Assembly: GCA_002423205.1 (NCBI GenBank) | Contig: DIUZ01000026.1 | Span: 446,452-510,451, forward strand | Length of the DNA: 64,000 bases | Source: Micavibrio sp. UBA6145 | GTDB taxonomy: Bacteria > Pseudomonadota > Alphaproteobacteria > Micavibrionales > UBA1664 | Reading direction: 5' to 3' | Part shown: positions 22,876 to 31,283 of the stretch, one piece after another | Position numbering within the stretch: position 1 is the stretch's first letter | How the letters are laid out: each line of letters starts with the position of its first letter | Translations under genes and position numbers: made by a program | Notes under the pieces: model-generated | What the model was told of the DNA's origin: nothing | What the model saw: the letters and a program-made list of their open reading frames with translations, nothing else | Databases searched by the model: none

Positions 22876-24231
22876 TTAAGCGGCGTCTTCAGCGTCCGTG
22901 GTTTCTTCAACCGTGACGCTACCTTTACGGCGCAGGATAGCGGCAAAGAAACCATCCGTACCCGATTGCTTGGGCGACAGGCGCATCATGCCGCCGCTTG
23001 ATTCCGGTGCCTTGGTGGTCAGACCGGCATCTGCCCATGCGTCTTCCAGCGGGACCAGTTCAAAATCGTCATGCGTGGCAAGGAAATTGCGGATCTGATC
23101 TTCGTTTTCTTCCTGGAACAGTGAGCACGTGGCGTAGACAAGCTTGCCGCCCGGCTTCACGCATTTTTCAAACCGCGCCAGAATCTGGGCCTGCTGTTTG
23201 ATGATCTCTTCCATCGACGGGCCCATACGGCGCCAGCGAAGATCCGGATTACGACGCCATGTGCCTGATGACGTGCACGGGGCATCGACCAGAACGACAT
23301 CGAAATTGCCTTTCTGACGGCGCAGCCATTTGACCTGTTGTTCGTCGTCCAGCGGACGCGATTCCACGTTATGGATGCCCGCGCGTACGTAACGCGGTTT
23401 GCCGCGGCTCAGGCGCTGGCTGTTGTTGTCCATCGCCACGACGCGGCCTTTGCCTTCCATCTGTGCGGCCAGCACCAGCGTCTTGCCGCCGCCGCCTGCG
23501 CATGCGTCCAGCACCTGCTGTCCCGGTTTTGCCGCGCACAGCAACGCGATCAACTGGCTGCCCTCATCCTGAATTTCGATGACACCGGCCTGCAGCAGTT
23601 TTGTCTGTGCCAGATGCACGCGGGCCTGCGCACGCAGGCCAACCGGTGACATCGGTGTCGGCGTGGTTTCAATGCCGTGTTTTTTCAGGGCATCAATTGC
23701 CTTGTCGCGCGTGATCTTGATCGTGTTGGCGCGGATATCAAGGCTTGCCGGTTCCTGCATCGCGGCCAGTTCGTCGGCAAAATTCTTGCCGAATACGGCC
23801 TGAAGTTTTTCCAGCGCTTCCGGCGGGCATTCAGCCAGGACATCTGCGGGCATTTCATTGAAGTTGAGTTCGCGTCCGACCAGAAGCGTCAGGGATTCCA
23901 TTTCCTTGTCGTCCAGCACTGCGGGGGTATGCGTGCCGCCGGAATACAGATCGACGATATGCGGTTTCGGTACGCCTTCGCGGATCGCAAGGTCGGCCAG
24001 CGCGCGCATGCGCGCATTGTCCATGGTGTCGGTCTTATCCAGCCACCAGCCGACGCGCGCGTAGCTGCGCATCATGGCGTAGATGCGCTCGGCAATTGCG
24101 TTGCGATCGCCCGAGCCGATGTAACGGCGCACCCGGAAGTAATCGCCCGTGATGGAATCCATCGGCACGCCGGCGGACCAGATTTTTTCCCACAACTCGA
24201 TCGTGGCCTGTATGCGTGCGCCGGGTGTCAT
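22876..24231 (-). CDS. rsmB: 16S rRNA m5C methyltransferase, RsmB/NOL1-NOP2-Sun family
   Basis: SAM-dependent methylation of a cytosine in rRNA. The 451-residue protein has an N-terminal NusB/RsmB-type helical part (~1-150), then the Rossmann fold with LDACAGGGGKTLVLAAQM (SAM loop), VVAMDNNSQRL, VLVDAPCTSSGTWRRNPD (Cys of motif IV) and KLVYATCSLFQEENE (catalytic Cys of motif VI). The paired Cys are the family signature. The substrate position is inferred only from the family, so rsmB is a best guess. Start follows the stop of the thioesterase gene directly (TAA ATG), so the two are co-transcribed. Confidence 0.85.
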   Translation of the reverse strand: MTPGARIQATIELWEKIWSAGVPMDSITGDYFRVRRYIGSGDRNAIAERIYAMMRSYARVGWWLDKTDTMDNARMRALADLAIREGVPKPHIVDLYSGGTHTPAVLDDKEMESLTLLVGRELNFNEMPADVLAECPPEALEKLQAVFGKNFADELAAMQEPASLDIRANTIKITRDKAIDALKKHGIETTPTPMSPVGLRAQARVHLAQTKLLQAGVIEIQDEGSQLIALLCAAKPGQQVLDACAGGGGKTLVLAAQMEGKGRVVAMDNNSQRLSRGKPRYVRAGIHNVESRPLDDEQQVKWLRRQKGNFDVVLVDAPCTSSGTWRRNPDLRWRRMGPSMEEIIKQQAQILARFEKCVKPGGKLVYATCSLFQEENEDQIRNFLATHDDFELVPLEDAWADAGLTTKAPESSGGMMRLSPKQSGTDGFFAAILRRKGSVTVEETTDAEDAA

Positions 24232-24801
24232 TTAAAAATTCCTGTCATTGTTTGTCAGCCCTTTTAACGCTTCTTCCGATTGTTTCCACGTTGTGACGTA
24301 ATCGGGTTCCGGCGGGCTGTGAATTGCCAGATGCAGCGTGTCCATCATTTCGGCCACGGGTAGAATGCGCTTGTTTTTACCGTCATAGAACCCGCCGCGC
24401 AACAAACCTATGGCGGCAACGGCCCCTTTTTTGGGCCCGGAGGCGATAACAAAGCGTTGTTCGATGTAAAACCACTGTTCGTCCCAGCACAAAAGCCGGG
24501 TTTCCAGGGTAAAGGCCTGCCAGAAATCGAGGGCGAGGCGAAACCGCATGGTCGCCGCCCCCATGATCGGGGCCCAGTGCCGGCCCCTGATGATCCGCCA
24601 TGTCGCCCCGCCGCGGAACAGCAGATCCATGCGCCCAAGGTCCATGATCGTGAAAAACCGCCCATTATTCATGTGCAGATTGGTGTCCAGGTCATTGGGC
24701 ATCACACGCATATGCAACCGGCTGACGTCATGCGGCAGAGTCAGGCGCGGGCGGAACGGCGTACAAAGGATAAGCCAGAGAAGGCGAAACCACAGATTCA
24801 T
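24232..24801 (-). CDS. Hotdog-fold acyl-CoA thioesterase-like protein
   Basis: A 189-residue protein of the 4-hydroxybenzoyl-CoA thioesterase/THEM6-like group. The family cue is the block MPNDLDTNLHMNNGRFFTIMD (read as two parts), where the Asp and Asn lie at the usual catalytic position, followed by DLGRMDLLFR and strands such as WFYIEQRFVIASG. The hydrophobic N-terminus (LWFRLLWLILCTPF) could be a membrane anchor. It is immediately upstream of rsmB in the same operon with no gap. Substrate is unknown. Confidence 0.75.
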   Translation of the reverse strand: MNLWFRLLWLILCTPFRPRLTLPHDVSRLHMRVMPNDLDTNLHMNNGRFFTIMDLGRMDLLFRGGATWRIIRGRHWAPIMGAATMRFRLALDFWQAFTLETRLLCWDEQWFYIEQRFVIASGPKKGAVAAIGLLRGGFYDGKNKRILPVAEMMDTLHLAIHSPPEPDYVTTWKQSEEALKGLTNNDRNF

Positions 24802-24835
24802 GGATGTTTGTATAGCACAATTCCACGAAACCGGC

Positions 24836-24883
24836 GCTGGGTCTCCGCAAACGGAAGGTTTCGGTAAGCGAAACCGACCAGAT
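24836..24883 (+). repeat. 48-bp dispersed structured repeat, copy 2
   Basis: Exact copy of 17554-17601, in the same orientation on the plus strand, between the terminator of the MshEN-protease gene and the start of the thioesterase gene (both on the minus strand). After the 48 bases both copies continue with an A-rich stretch ending in AAAAAC. Confidence 0.75.
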
Positions 24884-24919
24884 AAAAACCCGCCTCAGAC
24901 CCGGCAGGATCTGAGGCGG
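24884..24919 (-). terminator. Terminator of the MshEN-protease gene
   Basis: On the minus strand CCGCCTCAGA (24919-24910), a ten-base loop, TCTGAGGCGG (24899-24890), then GTTTTTATC. A 10-bp perfect stem with a T run, 37 bp after the stop codon. Confidence 0.85.
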
Positions 24920-24955
24920 TTACACGTACTACGGCTTTAAAGAAGGTACTTGTAC

Positions 24956-25876
24956 TTAGCCTGCGCCCACATGGCGCCACCAGCCAGTGCGGTTGATCGA
25001 ATAGACCGGCTTGTAGCGGTCGAAACCGGAAACTTTTTTGACTTGCGGGTATTGGTTGTCCAGGAATTTGGCACCGTCATCCGTGTATACGATCAGGATG
25101 GCGTGCGGGATGTTCTTCCAGGTGTCCTGCACGATGGCAAGGCGCAACTGGCTTTCCTTGAAGCCAAGGTTTTTAAGGGCTGCATATTTGGCGATCGCGA
25201 AATCTTCACAGTCACCGCCGCGGCTGACGAACTCGGCCGGCGTGCCCCAGTAATCGGACGCACCCCAGTTGTTCTTGTCTTCGATGTAACGGACTTTGTT
25301 ATAGAACGCGTTGACCGCTTCGATCTTGTCGGCGTCCGACGCTGTCTTTTCCTCAGCCAGTTCTTCCGGCAGGGCCGAATTATCCGGAGTCATGCGTGAC
25401 ATGATCGACGTCCACTTGGTGAACGGGCTGATGTCGGCCGAGCGGATTTCAGACGTATCGAACAGCGATTCATAACGTTTGGCCGGGGCCGGGACATCCT
25501 TGCGGTTGATCGCCGCTGGCTGCAGCGTCCCGCCTTCAGGGCGTGAAACCGAACTGGCTTCGACAGACGCGCTGGTTGCCTTTGCGCTTTCCGTACCCGG
25601 CATCGTGAATGCCAGCAGGAAGGCAAGGGTACCCGCCATGACGCGCAGGGCGTGTTGTTCAAACAGCGTCACGCGCAGCGTGCCGGTGCTGATCAGGCCT
25701 TGTTCTTTCAGAAGGCTGCCAAGCGTGCCGCCTTTGTGTTTCTGCAGCAGCAGGGTTTTTTCCAGCTGCTCATTGGTAATCCGCCCTTTGCCGACCAGAA
25801 GATCGCCCAGACGGTTCTGGTACATGAGCTTTTTGAAAGCCCCCAGCACACCCGATTTTTTGTTTTTGATTGTCAT
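24956..25876 (-). CDS. Fusion of MshEN (c-di-GMP-type) domain, membrane segment and LapG-type cysteine protease
   Basis: 306 residues from ATG 25876 (a longer frame from TTG 25957 has no support). Residues 22-45 and 51-74 are two 24-residue motifs, each of the form xLGxxLxxxGxIxxxxLxxxLxxQ, separated by five residues: the exact layout of the c-di-GMP-binding MshEN domain. Residues ~79-97 (RVMAGTLAFLLAFTMPG) are a membrane segment or signal anchor, ending SAKA. Residues ~190-306 are a bacterial transglutaminase-like cysteine protease (BTLCP) domain: RGGDCEDFAIAKY (Cys223), NIPHAILIV (His258), FLDNQYP (Asp273). LapG proteins of this class cleave adhesins in the periplasm. The fusion could link cytoplasmic c-di-GMP to proteolysis, which is inference. 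It stands alone with its own terminator. Confidence 0.85.
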   Translation of the reverse strand: MTIKNKKSGVLGAFKKLMYQNRLGDLLVGKGRITNEQLEKTLLLQKHKGGTLGSLLKEQGLISTGTLRVTLFEQHALRVMAGTLAFLLAFTMPGTESAKATSASVEASSVSRPEGGTLQPAAINRKDVPAPAKRYESLFDTSEIRSADISPFTKWTSIMSRMTPDNSALPEELAEEKTASDADKIEAVNAFYNKVRYIEDKNNWGASDYWGTPAEFVSRGGDCEDFAIAKYAALKNLGFKESQLRLAIVQDTWKNIPHAILIVYTDDGAKFLDNQYPQVKKVSGFDRYKPVYSINRTGWWRHVGAG

Positions 25877-26078
25877 TTCTCTAAGCCCGTACGTGTTTTT
25901 ACTTCTGCCGTTTGCCCGGTCACACCCAAAGAAGGGGTATGGCTTGCATAGAGCCAAATATACCGATCAAGGTTTAGCAATTTATGAAAATCACCTTCAA
26001 TTTTAGGCGAAAGGTCAAAAATCGTTACAAATCGGGCACTTGCTTGCCTCAAAAACGCTTTTGGGCTACCTATATCGT

Positions 26079-27572
26079 ATGACTTTGGCCACCCAGATCC
26101 TTCCTTTGCTTGAGAAAATCAACGGCTGCACCATCCTCGCCGTCGGCGATGTGATGCTGGACCGCTTCGTATATGGCTCCGTTGACCGTATCAGCCCGGA
26201 AGCCCCCATTCCTGTCCTGTCCGTTAAACGCCAGATCATCAGCCCTGGCGGCGTCGGCAACGTGGCCGCCAATCTCTGTGGCCTGGGCTGCAATGTGCGC
26301 CTGGTTTCCATCACCGGCGCGGATACGGCTGCCGCCACGTTGCAGGATGCGCTCGCCGGTCTTGGCAATCTTGACGCCACGCTGATCACCGATGCATCGC
26401 GCCCCACCATTCAGAAAGACCGCTTCATCAGCGGCGCACAGCAGATGCTGCGCGTGGACGACGAAAGCATCGCGCCTTTGTCGACCAAACTGGAAGATGA
26501 ATTGATCGCCGCCTGTGTGAAGGCGTCAAAGGGCTGCAAGGCGGTTTTGATTTCCGACTACGGTAAGGGCGTTGTTACCGCGAAACTGGTGCGCGCGCTG
26601 GTGGATACGGGCCTGCCCGTCTACATCGACCCCAAGGGTTTTGATTATTCCAAATATAAAGGCGCAACGCTGGTCACGCCCAACCGCAAGGAACTGGGTG
26701 ACGCCACGCATATGGCGACCGCATCGGACGATGATGTCATTGCCGCCGCACAAAAACTGATGAAAGACTGCGGCATCAAATCCGTGCTCGCAACGCGTTC
26801 CGCCGACGGCATGACAATCGTAGGCCACGGCGAACCCACGCATCTGCGCACGCAGGCGCGTGAGGTGTTCGATGTCTCCGGCGCGGGCGATACCGTTATT
26901 GCCACTGTGGCTGCGGCACACGCATCCGGCGGCGATATGGTGTCGGCGGCGGCCCTGTCCAACATTGCCGCCGGCATCGTCGTTGAAAAGGTCGGCACCG
27001 CCGCCATTCGCGCTGACGATATCGTGCGTTTCCTCAACGACAACACCCACCAGATCGACTGGCTGACCCAGCCGCATGGCCGCACCATCGCGCCCGTCCT
27101 GTCCTGGATCGAGGCTGCCGAACAAATGGACCGCTGGCGCGCCCGCGGTGCCAAGGTGGGTTTCACCAATGGCTGCTTCGACCTGATCCATCAGGGTCAC
27201 GTCACCATGCTCGACCGCTGCCGCGCCAAGTGTGACAAGCTGGTGCTGGGCCTGAACTGCGACACATCCGTCAGCCGCCTCAAGGGGCCGACCCGCCCCG
27301 TCAACGGTGAACAGGCCCGCGCCCGCGTGATCGCGGCACTGGGCAGCGTCGACGCCGTCATCTTGTTCGGTGCGGATATGGAAGAAGGCGACACGCCCCT
27401 CAACCTGATCAAACACCTGAAGCCCGACATGATCTTCAAAGGGGCGGATTACACGGCCTCCACCGTGGTCGGGGCCGAATTCGTCCAGTCTTACGGCGGC
27501 CAGGTCGTCCTGATTCCGCTGGAAGAGGGCTTTTCGACCACCAATACGATCAAGAAGTTAGGCGCTGCCTGA
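26079..27572 (+). CDS. hldE: Bifunctional heptose kinase/adenylyltransferase HldE
   Basis: Makes ADP-heptose precursor for LPS core in the cytoplasm. The 497-residue protein has an N-terminal ribokinase-type domain (ILAVGDVMLDRFVYGSVDRI; GGVGNVAANLCGLG; DVSGAGDTVIA with Asp271 as the presumed base) and a C-terminal nucleotidyltransferase with NGCFDLIHQGH (364-374) and FKGADYTASTVVGAE. ATG 26079 is chosen as the start of homology; the open frame reaches back to 26040. No Shine-Dalgarno is visible before it, so translation may start on a leaderless or near-leaderless message. A strong hairpin follows the stop. Confidence 0.93.
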   Translation: MTLATQILPLLEKINGCTILAVGDVMLDRFVYGSVDRISPEAPIPVLSVKRQIISPGGVGNVAANLCGLGCNVRLVSITGADTAAATLQDALAGLGNLDATLITDASRPTIQKDRFISGAQQMLRVDDESIAPLSTKLEDELIAACVKASKGCKAVLISDYGKGVVTAKLVRALVDTGLPVYIDPKGFDYSKYKGATLVTPNRKELGDATHMATASDDDVIAAAQKLMKDCGIKSVLATRSADGMTIVGHGEPTHLRTQAREVFDVSGAGDTVIATVAAAHASGGDMVSAAALSNIAAGIVVEKVGTAAIRADDIVRFLNDNTHQIDWLTQPHGRTIAPVLSWIEAAEQMDRWRARGAKVGFTNGCFDLIHQGHVTMLDRCRAKCDKLVLGLNCDTSVSRLKGPTRPVNGEQARARVIAALGSVDAVILFGADMEEGDTPLNLIKHLKPDMIFKGADYTASTVVGAEFVQSYGGQVVLIPLEEGFSTTNTIKKLGAA

Positions 27573-27589
27573 CATTGCCCAAAGAAGGT

Positions 27590-27612
27590 CGCTTTCACAC
27601 CGTGTGAAAGCG
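27590..27612 (+). other. Perfect inverted repeat between hldE and the dsbD-like gene
   Basis: CGCTTTCACA (27590-27599), loop CCG, TGTGAAAGCG (27603-27612). It lies 17 bp after the hldE stop and 16 bp before the next start. There is no T run, so it is a weak terminator, a protein-binding palindrome or a leader hairpin. Confidence 0.5.
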
Positions 27613-27628
27613 CCTTATATTAAAGGCC

Positions 27629-29782
27629 ATGCGACTCCTTGCTCTTCTGTTTGCTTTTCTTTTGTCCTTCCCCGCACTGGCACAGCAGGAGGCCGCCACC
27701 GGCACGCCCGCACCCGGCGTCAACGCCGCCGCGCAGCAGGGTAGCCAGACCCGCGTCTTTATCCGTGCATTCCCCGACCGCGATGCCGCCATCCCCGGCA
27801 CCACCATCCGCCTTGCCATTGAACAGCTGATTGTTCCCGGCTGGCACACCTACTGGATCAACCCGGGTGATTCCGGCGAACCCATGCGCATCAAATGGGA
27901 CCTGCCGCAGGGCTATGAGGTTTCCGACATGCTTTGGCCCGCGCCGGAACACATTCCGTATGGCCCGCTCATGAATTACGGCTACAGCGACCACGCTGTC
28001 ATGCTGGCCGACCTGACCGTGCCCGCCGTTGCCAAGCCCGGCACGACCGTGCCGGTGCGTGGCAAGGTTACCGTGCTGGTCTGCGACGAAATCTGCATTC
28101 CGGAATCACATGACATCGCTCTGGATATTCCCGTGCGCGCCACCAGCAAACCCGTCAATGCCGATATTTTCAGTGCTGCCGGCGCGCTGCTGCCGCAACC
28201 GGTTGACTGGCAGGCTGTAACTGAACTCAACGCAAACGAAGTTCGCGTGCGTGTAACCTTACCGTCCTATGCCGCGCCCTTGTTCGGCGGCGAAGATGAA
28301 GAGATTGAATTCTTCCCGATCGAATACGGCTATCTCAACAATGCCGCCGACCAGAATGTTACGTATGAACCCTCGACCGGCACGCTCACGCTGCGTCAGG
28401 CCCGTGCAACCGACCGCGATATGAGCGCGTTCGAAACGCTTGATTACGTCATCGCTGCCGGTGAAAAATCATGGGTGATCTCCGGCAAGGTGACCGGTAT
28501 CACGGCACCCGTCATGGGGCAGGGGCCGGTCGCCCCCGCAACCGATTATGCGCTGATCACGCTGATCCTGTTCGCCTTCATCGGCGGCGTCATCCTCAAC
28601 CTGATGCCGTGTGTGTTCCCGGTTCTGTCCATGAAGGCACTGCACCTTGTCTCGCTGCCTCATGCTGAACGTGCGCATGCGCAAAAATCCGGCCTTTTAT
28701 ATGCGGCTGGCATCATCGTCATGTTCCTGGCGCTGGCTGGCGTTCTCTTTGCACTGCGTGCGGCTGGTCATCAGCTGGGCTGGGGATTCCAGTTGCAGAA
28801 CCCGGCCTTCGTCGCCGCGCTGGCATGGCTGGTCTTCGTCGTGGGGCTCAATCTTGCGGGTATGTTCGACCTGCGCATCGCCTTTGGCGGCGAAATGCTG
28901 CTCGCTGAAAAACACCACCCGCTGCTCAGCTCGTTCTTAAGCGGCGTGCTCGCAACGCTTGTGGCCACGCCGTGCTCTGCCCCGTTCATGGCCACCGCCG
29001 TGGGTGCCGCGATGACGCAGTCCATGCCTGTAGCCTTGCTGATCTTCGCGTTCCTGGGGCTTGGTCTTGCGGCACCGTTCCTGCTGCTCAGCCTTGTGCC
29101 GTCCTTCCAGAAATTCATGCCCCGTCCGGGTGCATGGATGGAAACCTTCCGCCAGGTTCTGGCATTCCCGATGTTCGCATCCGCCGTCTGGCTGATCTGG
29201 GTCATCGCCCAGCAGGGCGGCCCCGGTGCCGTCGCGTGGACGCTGAGCGGCATGGTCGCACTGGTCTTTGCCATATGGCTCGCCGGCCGCCAGCCGGTGA
29301 CGCGTGCCGGCCGTAGCATTGTCATGGCCGCCGGTCTTGCGGTGCTGATCGCAACCCTCTCCGGTCTTGCGCTCATCCGTACAACCGCTGGTGAAACGCA
29401 GGATGTAGTCGAGCTGCGCCAGTCCGCGCGCGGATTCACCCCGGCTGCGCTTGAAAAGGCGCTGACGGATACAACCGATCCGGTTTTCGTCAACATGACC
29501 GCAAGCTGGTGCATCACCTGCCTGGTGAACGAGCGCGTTGTCTTGTCCACACCTGAAATTCACGACCTGTTCAAAAACAACAACATGATCTATCTGAAGG
29601 GTGACTGGACCAACCGTGATCCGGCCATCACGGCTTATCTGCAAAGCTTTGGCCGTTCCGGTGTGCCCATCTATGTATTCTATGGTGCTCCCGATGCGGA
29701 CGGTGTTCGTCCGCCCGCACAGGTGCTGCCACAAATTTTATCCAACGACACAATGACCGACCTGTTTAAAGAGGAGATGTAA
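27629..29782 (+). CDS. DsbD/ScsB-like thiol:disulfide interchange protein
   Basis: Transfers electrons from the cytoplasm to periplasmic thiol proteins. The 717-residue product has a signal peptide (LLALLFAFLLSFPALA), a periplasmic DsbD-N-type domain with CDEICIPESH (Cys pair) near residues 150-160, a membrane domain of about eight helices from ~305 (GGVILNLMPCVFPVLSMKAL; LVATPCSAPFMATAVG, each with a key Cys) and a C-terminal thioredoxin-like domain with WCITC (Cys628, Cys631). All redox Cys pairs are present. First gene of a redox operon with a redoxin and a PCuAC-like protein downstream. Confidence 0.9.
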   Translation: MRLLALLFAFLLSFPALAQQEAATGTPAPGVNAAAQQGSQTRVFIRAFPDRDAAIPGTTIRLAIEQLIVPGWHTYWINPGDSGEPMRIKWDLPQGYEVSDMLWPAPEHIPYGPLMNYGYSDHAVMLADLTVPAVAKPGTTVPVRGKVTVLVCDEICIPESHDIALDIPVRATSKPVNADIFSAAGALLPQPVDWQAVTELNANEVRVRVTLPSYAAPLFGGEDEEIEFFPIEYGYLNNAADQNVTYEPSTGTLTLRQARATDRDMSAFETLDYVIAAGEKSWVISGKVTGITAPVMGQGPVAPATDYALITLILFAFIGGVILNLMPCVFPVLSMKALHLVSLPHAERAHAQKSGLLYAAGIIVMFLALAGVLFALRAAGHQLGWGFQLQNPAFVAALAWLVFVVGLNLAGMFDLRIAFGGEMLLAEKHHPLLSSFLSGVLATLVATPCSAPFMATAVGAAMTQSMPVALLIFAFLGLGLAAPFLLLSLVPSFQKFMPRPGAWMETFRQVLAFPMFASAVWLIWVIAQQGGPGAVAWTLSGMVALVFAIWLAGRQPVTRAGRSIVMAAGLAVLIATLSGLALIRTTAGETQDVVELRQSARGFTPAALEKALTDTTDPVFVNMTASWCITCLVNERVVLSTPEIHDLFKNNNMIYLKGDWTNRDPAITAYLQSFGRSGVPIYVFYGAPDADGVRPPAQVLPQILSNDTMTDLFKEEM

Positions 29783-29786
29783 GATC

Positions 29787-30413
29787 ATGCGTTTTATTTC
29801 CGCGCTTCGTATTTTTGCTTTCTGTGCCCTTATCGCCACGCCCGCTTTTGCCGCTGATGAAACATTGATACAGCCATCGGTAAATCAGGCTGCACCTGAC
29901 TTTACCGTCACGGATACAAAAGGCTTCACGCATATGCTTTCCAGCTACAAGGGCAAGATCGTCGTGCTGGAATGGACCAATGCGGACTGCCCCTATGTGA
30001 AAAAGCATTACGACTCCGGCAACATGCAAAGCACGCAGAAACTGGCCGCGTCCGTGGGCGCTGTCTGGCTGCGGGTCATTTCATCTGCACCCGGCAAGCA
30101 GGGACATGTCAGCATTGAAGGCGCAAACCGCATCGCGGGCGAACATGGTGTCGTGGCGTCTGGCACTATCCTTGACGAAACCGGTGAACTGGGCCGCCTC
30201 TACGGCGCTAAAACCACGCCGACCATCGCCGTGATCAACCAGACCGGCATCCTGTCTTATCTTGGTGCCATCGATGACAAGCCGACATCTGATCCGGCCG
30301 ACATCAAGGATGCTAAAAACTACGTGAAGGCCGTACTCGAAGATCTTACGGCGTACCGCGGTTTAACGGTGCCATCCACGACACAGGCCTATGGCTGCGG
30401 CGTCAAATACTAA
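29787..30413 (+). CDS. Periplasmic AhpC/TSA-type redoxin
   Basis: A 208-residue secreted thioredoxin-fold protein. Signal peptide ISALRIFAFCALIATPAFAA, then the redoxin signature APDFTVTDTKGFTHMLSSYK, and WTNADCPYVKKHY with a single active-site Cys68 (no CxxC). KTTPTIAVIN supplies the cis-Pro. A further Cys stands near the C-terminus (YGCGVKY). A peroxidase or thiol carrier fed by the upstream DsbD-like protein is likely, since the gene begins 4 bp after it. The exact substrate is unknown. Confidence 0.85.
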   Translation: MRFISALRIFAFCALIATPAFAADETLIQPSVNQAAPDFTVTDTKGFTHMLSSYKGKIVVLEWTNADCPYVKKHYDSGNMQSTQKLAASVGAVWLRVISSAPGKQGHVSIEGANRIAGEHGVVASGTILDETGELGRLYGAKTTPTIAVINQTGILSYLGAIDDKPTSDPADIKDAKNYVKAVLEDLTAYRGLTVPSTTQAYGCGVKY

Positions 30414-30431
30414 ACAATGAAAGGTTCATAC

Positions 30432-31283
30432 ATGCACGTTGTTCTTGCCCTTCTTCTCTGTTTGGTCGCAGTACCGTCTTTTGCTGACGAAGCGATCACA
30501 TTTAAACGCGCAAGCGTGGTCGCCAACCCGGCGCAGGCCCCGTCCGCCGGTATTTCCGTCATTATTACCAATGCCGGCCCTGACGATAAAATTGTCAGCG
30601 CACGCTCAACCGCCGCGACCACCACTGTGCTTGAATCCACCAAGGTCGTCGCCAACGGTGCCCTTTTGGCGCAACCGGCAAAATCCATCGACATTCCTGG
30701 TAATGGGAAGTCCACGACTCTCAACACGGCTTCCGACTATATCAACCTCAAAGGTCTGGTGGCGGAACTCAAAGTCGGTTCTAAAATACCGCTGATCGTC
30801 CAGTTTGAAAAAGCCGGTGAAAAAACACTGGACGTCGAAGTCGTCACACTCGAGGATTTCGTCAAACGCTTCACGCCGGAAATGATCGGCAGCAATCTTG
30901 AAAAGGCGCGTCTTGCTTATGAAAGCACCGATTCCGCATCAAACGAGGGTTGGGCCAAACGCCTGCGCAACAAGTTGCGTCAGCTGGGCCGCGGCGAACT
31001 GAAGATGGAAGACGGCAAAGCCGCGGAAGCGGCTGCGGCCATCGCGGCTTCGGCAAAAACTGTGGCACCGCGCACGATGACGGGGCCGATGTCGACACCG
31101 GGCGGTCCGGTGGTGGATGTGCCCGTCAATGCTGCGCCCACACCGTCGCCCTATGTGATCAAACAAAATGATGACGGTAAAATCATCGTCGACAAATCCA
31201 ACGCGCCGGTCGCACCCAAGCCTGTGGTGGTGCCGCCCGATACGCGCAAACTGGAATTGCCCGGCGCACCTGCGCCGCAATGA
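30432..31283 (+). CDS. Secreted PCuAC-like protein lacking the copper ligands
   Basis: 283 residues from ATG 30432 (AAAGG seven bases upstream; ATG 30417 is possible). Signal peptide VVLALLLCLVAVPSFA. Residues ~25-138 follow the PCu(A)C/DUF461 copper-chaperone pattern (IIT-NAGPDDKIVSARS, SIDIPGNGKSTTLN, LKGLVAELKVGSKIPLIVQF), but the His/Met ligands are replaced (the H-x-M positions read as ES and YIN), so copper binding is doubtful. The rest is an Ala-rich helix and a Pro-rich tail. Ends with a four-base overlap into the HAD gene. Confidence 0.7.
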   Translation: MHVVLALLLCLVAVPSFADEAITFKRASVVANPAQAPSAGISVIITNAGPDDKIVSARSTAATTTVLESTKVVANGALLAQPAKSIDIPGNGKSTTLNTASDYINLKGLVAELKVGSKIPLIVQFEKAGEKTLDVEVVTLEDFVKRFTPEMIGSNLEKARLAYESTDSASNEGWAKRLRNKLRQLGRGELKMEDGKAAEAAAAIAASAKTVAPRTMTGPMSTPGGPVVDVPVNAAPTPSPYVIKQNDDGKIIVDKSNAPVAPKPVVVPPDTRKLELPGAPAPQ

